DNA of 64,000 nucleotides from the NCBI GenBank assembly GCA_031546815.1, contig JAVBJV010000018.1:1-64000 (forward strand). The letters run 5' to 3'. This DNA comes from JAVBJV01 sp031546815 (lineage in GTDB: Bacteria; Pseudomonadota; Alphaproteobacteria; Acetobacterales; Acetobacteraceae). Below, piece by piece: positions 57,626 to 64,000 of this stretch (the first letter of the stretch is position 1; the number at the start of each line of letters is the position of its first letter). A program made the position numbers and the translations under genes. Under the pieces are notes generated by a model that was not told the DNA's origin, did no database searches, and worked only from the letters and a program-made list of their open reading frames with translations.

Positions 57626-58702
57626 ATGTCTATGACGCGCAGGCCTCTCCGTCGTCTTCTCTGGGCCGTCAATCATAAAGCTTTGATTCCTGCAGAGCTG
57701 CCGATCCTTCATGGGTTGGGTTTCAAGATTTTTGTACCTAAAGTCTTTCCCCTGTCAGGATTTCGGAGTGGAGGCACCACCTGGGACTATGACGACGAAC
57801 TGGAAATTTCCAAACCAGCGCTGAAACTGCTAAATAGCCACCCATTCTATACGCGGAGCTGGTCCCCGACGATGCGGACCATTATAGCCGAGCATTTCGA
57901 CGTGGCGGTTGTTAATTTTTCAATCTTTACTGCACCGCTTCGCGAAGCAGTAAAGCATTTTCCGGGTCCCGTAATTGCGCGTGCTTTTGGGATTGTGGGA
58001 AATATGAGTTACGCAGATATCATCAGAACGCATGATGACGCTGGTTTGCTGACCAAGATTCAAGCGCTTGGGGATCGGTTCATTTTTGCCCAAGGTTATG
58101 ACAACCTGGCAAAACAGGAACCCCCCGCTTTACGGGATCGCGCACAGACCATTGTGTTGCCTCTGCCATCCGAAATCTTTGCCCATACGGAAACCTGGAC
58201 TGGTAAATCCGATGCATTGATTTTTTTATGTCCCAGCATCCAGGCGTATGGATATCCGCGGGATATGTACGAGGCATTTCTGCGTGATTTTGGCGATCTG
58301 CCTTATCGGATCTTTGGGCAGCAGCTGGAGCCGATCGCCAATCCCAATGTGTTGCCTTATCTATCGGATGATGAGCTTATCACCTTGTTTATCAAGGCCC
58401 CGGTTTTTGTCTATCCATATCTAGAGGAACGGCAAGTACACTATTCCCCCATTGAGGCGATGGTGATCGGCACTCCGGTTCTTTATCGGCGCGGCTCGCT
58501 GCTTGATTCCCTCGCGGAGAATCAAGCGCATCCCGGTGCTTGTTCAACCCCCGAAGAGATGCGCAAGAAAGCACAGCGACTGCTGAAAGGCGACCGTGCA
58601 TTTGCAGAAGAGATTCGTGCGGGCCAGCCGAAAATTGTTAGTAAATTTCGTGTCGAGACTGCGCGGCAACAGTGGAGCAAAGCCTTGGGAGTGGAGGTAT
58701 GA
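57626..58702 (+). CDS. Glycosyltransferase-like protein, first of a tandem paralogous pair
   Basis: A 358-residue cytoplasmic protein. It begins RRLLWAVNHKALIPAELPIL, a pattern repeated in the next gene. The C-terminal half has HYSPIEAMVIGTPVLYRRGSLL (about 272-293), resembling the donor-site region of GT-B enzymes (GT4-like Glu-rich motif). The middle contains VIARAFGIVGN and FIFAQGYDNLAK. I do not recognise a named family; a role in transferring sugar from a GDP- or UDP-donor is inferred from the motif and from nearby gmd. The A/T-rich composition suggests recent acquisition. It overlaps the paralogue by ATGA. The start at 57626 has AGGAACG upstream; ATG 57632 is possible. Confidence 0.75.
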   Translation: MSMTRRPLRRLLWAVNHKALIPAELPILHGLGFKIFVPKVFPLSGFRSGGTTWDYDDELEISKPALKLLNSHPFYTRSWSPTMRTIIAEHFDVAVVNFSIFTAPLREAVKHFPGPVIARAFGIVGNMSYADIIRTHDDAGLLTKIQALGDRFIFAQGYDNLAKQEPPALRDRAQTIVLPLPSEIFAHTETWTGKSDALIFLCPSIQAYGYPRDMYEAFLRDFGDLPYRIFGQQLEPIANPNVLPYLSDDELITLFIKAPVFVYPYLEERQVHYSPIEAMVIGTPVLYRRGSLLDSLAENQAHPGACSTPEEMRKKAQRLLKGDRAFAEEIRAGQPKIVSKFRVETARQQWSKALGVEV

Positions 58703-59790
58703 ATAGGCGGATCTTCTGGGCACTTAATCATCGAACACTGATGCCCGATGAACTTTCAGTGCTGCGAGAGTTAGGATGCCAAGTCTTTACACCACGAAAA
58801 CTTCCGTTGGGTGAAGAGGGACGTAGCACCAGACTGGAAGAAGGTGCGGCGGCAGCCGGGAATAATTCCTGGATACCTGCAAAAGCCTTAGCGCTACTTG
58901 AGGAGCATCCCTTCTATGAACGTGCTTGGACACCAACGATTTCCGAAATCATCAACCGTTATTTTGATGTGGTTGTAACGGCTTTTTATCCGACCTGCTT
59001 CTCTTCGGCTGTGAGGAATTTTGACGGACTTGTTGTGGCACGGGCCTTTGGCCGGGAAGCCCCAAACACCTATTCCGACTTCATCAAGAAATCCGACCTC
59101 ATTAAGGGCTGGGAAATGCAGGATATGGAACGGTGCCTTAGCCGAATGGGGGAACGATATGTTTTTGGTCAGGCATATCCCTATCTGGCCGAAGTGGAGT
59201 TGCCACTATATCAAAAACGGGTGGTAACACTCCCGCTGCCTGCTCCAGGGTGGGTTAATGCACATGCGGGCAGTTGGCATGGTGCTCATCAACGACTGTT
59301 GTTCAACTGCCCTATTATAAACAGCTCCCCTTATTACGGGGCGATCTATGCGGACATCAAAACGCATTTCGGGGATCTGCCGCACGCGATTTTCGGACAT
59401 CAGCTGAAAGCTGTTGACGATCCTGCTGTGATGGCCTCTCCCGCAGATGGGGAGGTGCTTGATCTTTTTTCGGGGGCAACTGCGTTTGTCTATACCTCAC
59501 CAGAGGCAAGGCATCTGCATTACTCACCAATTGAGGCGGCCATTATTGGTGCTCCTGTGCTCTATATGCGCGGCGCACTGCTCGACCGGCTGGCTGGACA
59601 GACTCTTCCTGGCGCTTGCACGGATCTGGATGAGATGCGCCGGAAAGCCCAGATCTTGCTTGGTGGTGATGTTACGTTACGAAACGAGATACGTGCATCA
59701 CAAGCTGCCTTACTATCGAGCTTCAGTCGAGCTTCTGCCTTGACCGCCTGGAGTGATCTTTTGAATACCGGGGCAAAGGGGGCTGCATAA
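58699..59790 (+). CDS. Glycosyltransferase-like protein, second of a tandem paralogous pair
   Basis: A 363-residue paralogue of the preceding gene. The same landmarks recur in order: RIFWALNHRTLMPDELSVL at the N-terminus, HPFYERAWTPT near 80, VVARAFGREAPNTYSDF near 115, FGDLPHAIFGHQLKA near 225 and HYSPIEAAIIGAPVLYMRGALLDRLA near 282-307. The pair has diverged, so the duplication is old. It probably transfers a different sugar, or acts with its twin as a heteromer; both are inference. A GGAGG ribosome site lies just before the ATG at 58699, which overlaps the upstream stop. The next gene's ATG overlaps this TAA. Confidence 0.75.
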   Translation: MNRRIFWALNHRTLMPDELSVLRELGCQVFTPRKLPLGEEGRSTRLEEGAAAAGNNSWIPAKALALLEEHPFYERAWTPTISEIINRYFDVVVTAFYPTCFSSAVRNFDGLVVARAFGREAPNTYSDFIKKSDLIKGWEMQDMERCLSRMGERYVFGQAYPYLAEVELPLYQKRVVTLPLPAPGWVNAHAGSWHGAHQRLLFNCPIINSSPYYGAIYADIKTHFGDLPHAIFGHQLKAVDDPAVMASPADGEVLDLFSGATAFVYTSPEARHLHYSPIEAAIIGAPVLYMRGALLDRLAGQTLPGACTDLDEMRRKAQILLGGDVTLRNEIRASQAALLSSFSRASALTAWSDLLNTGAKGAA

Positions 59791-60122
59791 TGCGACAAGC
59801 CATTTTGAAGATTTTGCGTCCGTTCAGACGTGTGATGATGTGGCTGACCGGACAATCAGAAATACTGAGGCGAGTTGAGTCTCTTGCCAGTCACACCGAA
59901 GCGCTCATGAAACAGCAAGGGGAGACGATTTCGGTCGGCTATCAGCTGGGCGAGAAGCTGGATCGGTTTCCAGGACTTCTGGATCGTGCCGGCTCTGCTG
60001 TGATTGCAGATGAGATCGATCGAATGGATGGGTATTTTGTCTATCAACTAGGCGAACTGCGTGCGGAAATCGAACGTCTTCGGTTGATTGTTGAAAAAAG
60101 GCCAGATGCCCGGCATGAGTAA
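59790..60122 (+). CDS. Small coiled-coil protein of the glycan island
   Basis: A 110-residue protein with a basic, weakly hydrophobic N-terminus (MRQAILKILRPFRRVMMWLTG) and then mostly heptad-like helical sequence (ILRRVESLASHTEALMKQQ ... YQLGELRAEIERLRLIVEK). It may sit at the membrane surface and act as an adaptor. N-termini of this style are common in proteins encoded beside glycosyltransferases and FkbM methyltransferases. No catalytic motif. The ATG overlaps the TAA of the upstream gene, so it is translated with the tandem pair. Confidence 0.65.
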   Translation: MRQAILKILRPFRRVMMWLTGQSEILRRVESLASHTEALMKQQGETISVGYQLGEKLDRFPGLLDRAGSAVIADEIDRMDGYFVYQLGELRAEIERLRLIVEKRPDARHE

Positions 60123-60179
60123 TTAGAGAGAACATAGCACTGGGTTTGCCGGGCAACTGAATCGTGAAGACGAGAGGAA

Positions 60180-60863
60180 TTATTTTTTCAACCAGGTCTT
60201 GAGCCAACGTCTGATAGGTGAAAGCCGGACAAAGAAAGAGTTTACCTCGGCGCTGCCATCATAGCGATATCCAAGCGGCTCGATGGCATCGCGGACAGCT
60301 TGCACCCCAAGATGGCCGTGCTCGACGCAGAAGATCTGTGGCAGGATCTCAGCACCACGCATTCCGGCTATAATGTCAAGTTCTGCGCCTTCCACATCCA
60401 GGACCAGAAGATCTATTTTCGCCAAGCCTTCCTGAGCAATCAGTGTAGACCAGTTGATGGTGGTGACTTCGTAGTCTTGGGTTTGCCAACCGGCCTCTGT
60501 AATATATGCCGCATGTGTTGGGTGGTGAGACAGGCTGCCATTTGTGCATAATTCTCCAAATTCTGGATGCACAATTCCATGGAAGGTTGCAGACCCATTT
60601 TTTGAAGCTAAAGCAGCATTTACATTTCGGCTTTGGGGTCGATTGATTACAAGTTTGCTAAATATGGGTGGAGACGGTTCAACGTTAACTCCTGTCCAAC
60701 CGAGGCTTTCTTCAAAGAATTTACAAGTGCATTCAGTTTCGCCATCGAACGCCCCGCATTCGACAAATACACCCGGCTTTGTCCGATCCTTGAAGTAGCG
60801 CTCGTGCAGCACCTGATCGAGGGGGGGATCAAATTGGCCATAATAACGGGGCACGGCTAACAT
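60180..60863 (-). CDS. FkbM-family methyltransferase
   Basis: A 227-residue SAM-dependent methyltransferase, probably O-methylating a sugar of a surface glycan. SAM-binding features are FVECGAFDGETECTCKFFE (about 33-51), GVNVEPSPPIF (about 58-68) and LLVLDVEGAELDIIAGM (about 151-167). The C-terminus ends in a basic amphipathic stretch (RRWLKTWLKK). Start choice is open: the ATG at 60863 has AGGA only two bases away, whereas a GTG at 60854 has the same AGGA at a normal 9-base spacing. It is convergent with the tandem glycosyltransferase-like operon. Composition is AT-richer than the pmbA side. Confidence 0.85.
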   Translation of the reverse strand: MLAVPRYYGQFDPPLDQVLHERYFKDRTKPGVFVECGAFDGETECTCKFFEESLGWTGVNVEPSPPIFSKLVINRPQSRNVNAALASKNGSATFHGIVHPEFGELCTNGSLSHHPTHAAYITEAGWQTQDYEVTTINWSTLIAQEGLAKIDLLVLDVEGAELDIIAGMRGAEILPQIFCVEHGHLGVQAVRDAIEPLGYRYDGSAEVNSFFVRLSPIRRWLKTWLKK

Positions 60864-60940
60864 TCCTTATGAATTGGGTATTTGGTGCGGTTTTCTGACG
60901 ATCTGAATGCAGATTGAAACTGTTTGCTGGTAGTGTCCAG

Positions 60941-62290
60941 TTACAGCGATGCTCCGGCCATCGTCATATTCTCGATCCGGACCGTCGGGCTATCCACGCC
61001 GCGCCGGAATTGCAGGTCGTTCGCCGCTGTCATGTTCAGGAACATGTCGCACAGATTCCCCGCCACCGTGATCTCGCTGACCGCCTCTGCCAGTTGGCCG
61101 TTGCGGATCATGAAGCCCGAAGCACCACGGCTGTAATCGCCCGTCATCATGTTGATGCCCGAGCCGATCAGTTCGGTGATGAACAGCCCCTCGCGGATGT
61201 CCGCCATCAGTTCCCTCGGCGTCTGCGTCCCGGCCGTAAGCCATAGATTGGTGGCGGCAGGGGACGGCGGGCCGCCCGTGCCGCGGCTGGCGTGGCCGGT
61301 GCTGGTCAGGCCCAGCTGGCGGGCGCTGCGGGTGTCCAGCAGCCAGGTGGTCAGCATGCCTGCATCGATCAGCTTGCGCGATGTGCCGGTGATGCCCTCG
61401 CCATCGAACGGGCGAGACCGCAGGCCGCGCTTGCGTACCGGGTCATCGAACACCGTGATGCCGTCAGCGAAAATCTTTGTACCCAGTTTTTCCTTCAGGA
61501 AGCTGGTGCCGCGCGCCACGGCCGCACCGTTGATCGCGCTCACCAGATGCCCGATCAGGCTGGATGCCGCGCGCGGATGATACACCACCGGCAGCCGCGC
61601 CGTCTTCGGGCGCTGCGGGTTCAAACGCGCCACAGCCTGTTCGCCCGCGCGACGACCAATCGCGGCTGCATCTTCCAGATCGCTCAGGAAAACCGCGCTC
61701 GAGTAATCGTAGTCACGCTCCATCGTCGTGCCGCTACCCGCCAGGGCGGTGGCCGACACAGAATGGCCCGTGCGTGTGTAGCTGCCCGAGAACCCTGTGC
61801 TGGTCACCAGCGCAACGCGACGGCGCGAGAACCCGGCCTCGGCCCCTTCGCTGTTGGTCACGCCCTTGACCGCCATTGCCGCATCTTCAGCGGCTTCGGT
61901 GCGGGTCAGCAGACTGTCGGTGTCGGGTTCGGTCGGATCTTCCAGTTCCAGTGCCGCTGCATCGGGGGCAGGCGCCCCCGCATCCAGTCCGCCGAACGGA
62001 TCTTCCGGCAGCACACGCGCCATCGCCACGGCGCGTTCGGCCAATGCGGTAAAACCGCGCGGATTCAGATCGCCAATCGAGACAATCGCAGCGCGCTTGC
62101 CAATAAACACCCGCAGCCCGAGATCCTGCCCCTCGGCGCGTTCAAGATGCTCGATCTTGCCCAGACGCCGCTGCACCGACACCGATGTTGCATCGACCAG
62201 CAGTGCATCCGCAGCATCGGCGCCAGCCTTGCGGGCAGTGTCGATCAGGTCGCTCAGCAGGGCAACCGGGTCGTGCAGGGACTGCATCAT
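60941..62290 (-). CDS. pmbA: PmbA/TldE family metalloprotease-like protein
   Basis: A 449-residue TldE-type subunit, which in other bacteria pairs with TldD to cleave modified peptides and the CcdA antitoxin. Features are GKIEHLERAEGQDLGLRVFIGKR near 40-62, VVYHPRAASSLIGHLVSAINGAAVA near 231-255, RSRPFDGEGITG near 285 and the C-terminal GDYSRGASGFMIRNGQLAEAVSEITVAGNL. As usual for TldE, it lacks the HExxxH zinc motif found in TldD. No tldD gene is in the window. The start overlaps the M16 peptidase stop (ATGATG; 62290 or 62287). Confidence 0.92.
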   Translation of the reverse strand: MMQSLHDPVALLSDLIDTARKAGADAADALLVDATSVSVQRRLGKIEHLERAEGQDLGLRVFIGKRAAIVSIGDLNPRGFTALAERAVAMARVLPEDPFGGLDAGAPAPDAAALELEDPTEPDTDSLLTRTEAAEDAAMAVKGVTNSEGAEAGFSRRRVALVTSTGFSGSYTRTGHSVSATALAGSGTTMERDYDYSSAVFLSDLEDAAAIGRRAGEQAVARLNPQRPKTARLPVVYHPRAASSLIGHLVSAINGAAVARGTSFLKEKLGTKIFADGITVFDDPVRKRGLRSRPFDGEGITGTSRKLIDAGMLTTWLLDTRSARQLGLTSTGHASRGTGGPPSPAATNLWLTAGTQTPRELMADIREGLFITELIGSGINMMTGDYSRGASGFMIRNGQLAEAVSEITVAGNLCDMFLNMTAANDLQFRRGVDSPTVRIENMTMAGASL

Positions 62291-63552
62291 GCCACCAGTT
62301 TTTCGGCAATCGCGGGCAGGGTAGGCACGTGGCCCGCCGGTCCCATCGTCGCCAGAGTCGGCTGGCCCTGGAACACATGGGCGGCTGCACGCTGCACGTC
62401 GTCGATGGTGACGGCGTTGATCTTGGCGACGGTTTCCTCGACCGGAATGGCGCGCCCAAAGATCTGTAACTGCCGTGCAAGACCCTCGCACCGCGCGCCG
62501 GTACTTTCCAGCGACATCAGCAGGCTGGACTTCAACTGCGCCTTGGCGCGCTTCAGTTCATCGGCATTCACATCGCGCTGCACGCGGCTCAACTCGTCCA
62601 GCGTCACCGGCACCAGTTCGGCAGCTTCACGCTCGCCCGTGCCGGCATAGATGCCGAACACACCGCCATCGCGATATGGCGAGAGGAAGCTGTAGATCGA
62701 ATACACCAACCCGCGCTTCTCGCGGATCTCCTGGAACAGGCGCGATGACATGCCGCCGCCGAGCAATGTCGAGAGCAACTGTGTCGGCCAGTAATCCGGT
62801 GCATCATACGCGCTGGACGGAAAGCCCAGCACCAGATGCACCTGGTCCAGATCGCGCGCCTCGCGGAATTCCCCACCGCGATAGGCTGCGGGCACGGTTT
62901 CGCTGGCACGTCCCGATGGCAGATCAGCGAAGTGTTCCTGCACCATCTGCACAAGTCGATCATGGTCGAGCGCACCCGCCGCCGACACCACGATGCGGTC
63001 CGGTGAATAATTGCGCTGCATGTAGTTTGTCAGCACGTCGCGCGGCATGGACTTGATCAGTGCTTCGGTGCCCAGCACCGGACGGCCCATCGGCTGGCCC
63101 GGATATGCGGCTTCCTGGAAATGGTCGAAGATGATGTCGTCGGGTGTGTCGTTCGCCTGCCCGATTTCCTGCAGGATCACGCCGCGTTCGCGTTCCAGTT
63201 CTTCCGCCGCGAACGACGAATGCGTCAGGATGTCGCCGATGATGTCCACGCCCAGTGGCAGATCGTCCTTCAGCAGCTTCACGTAATAGGCCGTCTGTTC
63301 GCGCGCGGTGTAGGCATTGATGTGCCCGCCGACGTTTTCGATCTCTTCCGCGATGCGTGCGGCGCTGCGGCGTGCGGTGCCCTTGAACGCCATGTGTTCA
63401 AGGAAGTGCGACACACCGTTTTCTTCCGGCAGTTCATTGCGCGTGCCTGCCGACACATACGCGCCGAACGACACGGTTTCCACGCGGTCCATGAATTCGC
63501 TGGCGACCGTCAGGCCGTTGGCAAGGCGTGTGACGCGGGTGGCGTCGGACAT
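62287..63552 (-). CDS. M16-family zinc peptidase (mitochondrial processing peptidase-like)
   Basis: A 421-residue peptidase of the pitrilysin/MPP-beta type common in alphaproteobacteria. The inverted zinc motif HFLEHMAFKGT (HxxEH, about 49-59) is intact, with the distal Glu expected in the ERERGVILQEIGQ segment near 120-132. The C-terminal half shows the M16 signature GGGMSSRLFQEIREKRGLVYSIYSF (about 268-292). No signal peptide, so cytoplasmic. The ATG at 63552 has GAAGGA 9 bases upstream; a GTG at 63573 is less likely. It lies 21 bp downstream of thrC and overlaps pmbA. Confidence 0.94.
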   Translation of the reverse strand: MSDATRVTRLANGLTVASEFMDRVETVSFGAYVSAGTRNELPEENGVSHFLEHMAFKGTARRSAARIAEEIENVGGHINAYTAREQTAYYVKLLKDDLPLGVDIIGDILTHSSFAAEELERERGVILQEIGQANDTPDDIIFDHFQEAAYPGQPMGRPVLGTEALIKSMPRDVLTNYMQRNYSPDRIVVSAAGALDHDRLVQMVQEHFADLPSGRASETVPAAYRGGEFREARDLDQVHLVLGFPSSAYDAPDYWPTQLLSTLLGGGMSSRLFQEIREKRGLVYSIYSFLSPYRDGGVFGIYAGTGEREAAELVPVTLDELSRVQRDVNADELKRAKAQLKSSLLMSLESTGARCEGLARQLQIFGRAIPVEETVAKINAVTIDDVQRAAAHVFQGQPTLATMGPAGHVPTLPAIAEKLVA

Positions 63553-63573
63553 ATGGTTTTCCTTCAAGCGCAC

Positions 63574-64000
63574 TCAGACGGCGTTGCGCAGAACAAGCTG
63601 GCGGACAAAGTTCTCGATCGCACCCAGATCGTGCGGCAGCACGGTGAATTTCTCCGGACGGTCGAACAGATCGGCAAGCGCGGCAGGCAGGGCGGGGCGC
63701 ACACCGGTGGCGCGTTCCACGGCATCCGGGAACTTGGCCGGGTGTGCGGTGGCCATCACAATCACGGGCACGTCGCGGTCTTCCGGCATATGGGCACGCG
63801 CGGCTTCCAGTCCAATAACGCTGTGCGGATCGGCCAGATAACCGGTGCGGCGATACCATGCCTGAATGGCTTCCAGTGTGCCGGCGTCGTCCAGCATAAA
63901 GCCAGAGAATTGTGCGGCGGCCTGCTTCCATGCGGCATCGGGCACCGGCATGCGGCCCTCGGTGCGGAAGCGCTGCATCATCTGCGTGGTCTGCGCGCCG
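63574..64000 (-). CDS. thrC: Threonine synthase, C-terminal part (gene continues beyond the window)
   Basis: The last about 141 codons of a gene whose start lies past position 64000. AWYRRTGYLADPHSVIGLEAARA and VIVMATAHPAKFPDAVERATG are the C-terminal hallmarks of the long form of threonine synthase, which converts O-phospho-homoserine to threonine with PLP. The catalytic lysine region is outside the window. The thrC - M16 peptidase order is common in alphaproteobacteria and supports the call. Confidence 0.9.
   Translation of the reverse strand, partial: GAQTTQMMQRFRTEGRMPVPDAAWKQAAAQFSGFMLDDAGTLEAIQAWYRRTGYLADPHSVIGLEAARAHMPEDRDVPVIVMATAHPAKFPDAVERATGVRPALPAALADLFDRPEKFTVLPHDLGAIENFVRQLVLRNAV

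Overview
The window is a GC-rich chromosomal segment with long overlapping operons. It most likely comes from an alphaproteobacterium of the Rhodospirillales/Acetobacterales type. The evidence for this is the 180-kDa class NAD-glutamate dehydrogenase, a TAXI-type TRAP transporter with a fused permease, a SapC-family protein, an IalB-family protein, a CobW GTPase paired with a WD40 protein, and the order thrC - M16 peptidase - pmbA. The genus cannot be fixed from sequence reading alone. No rRNA, tRNA, CRISPR array or transposase gene was seen.

Region by region. 1-3972 (minus strand): four exported proteins. Three are built from nine copies of a Cys-bracketed domain with a WGxDRLG signature that I do not recognise; the fourth carries EF-hands. 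4174-15447: glutamate dehydrogenase, an MFS exporter, a DedA protein, a CBS-BON protein and a TAXI TRAP transporter. About 14.7-34 kb (and the aminotransferase reaching 36.5 kb): a large exopolysaccharide/capsule locus. Its export side has a YjbF-like lipoprotein, a YjbH-like protein and an SLBB export protein, together with a WecA-type priming transferase. Divergent from these runs a tightly overlapping plus-strand operon: heparinase-like lyase, Wzz, Wzy/ligase, PglC-type priming transferase, aminotransferase, two GT4 glycosyltransferases, UDP-GlcNAc 2-epimerase, PglD-like acetyltransferase, PglF-like dehydratase, UDP-sugar 6-dehydrogenase and a WbpE-like aminotransferase that has lost its stop codon. 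Together these predict a UDP-diNAc-bacillosamine-type sugar and UDP-ManNAcA (or a related uronic acid) as building blocks. No Wzx flippase or Wzc kinase domain is visible.

35.1-56.1 kb is ordinary core and accessory metabolism: MFS carriers, cytochrome c peroxidase, branched-chain aminotransferase, CobW-WD40, SapC, IalB, PhzF, YqaA, an Asp/Glu racemase-like protein, a two-component system beside a His-rich exported protein, alkylation repair, enoyl-CoA hydratase, a thioesterase, MotAB, a SYLF protein, an MHS transporter, ferredoxin-NADP reductase and a GNAT. Two related palindromic intergenic elements sit at 47691-47774 and 54274-54419. 56.2-60.9 kb is an AT-richer glycan island: gmd, two tandem paralogous glycosyltransferase-like genes, a small coiled-coil protein and an FkbM methyltransferase. 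The window closes with pmbA, an M16 peptidase and the 3' end of thrC on the minus strand.

The most unusual material is the repeat-domain secreted protein cluster, the stop-less aminotransferase, the paired palindromic elements, the His-rich sensor/exported protein pair, and the tandem glycosyltransferase-like island.
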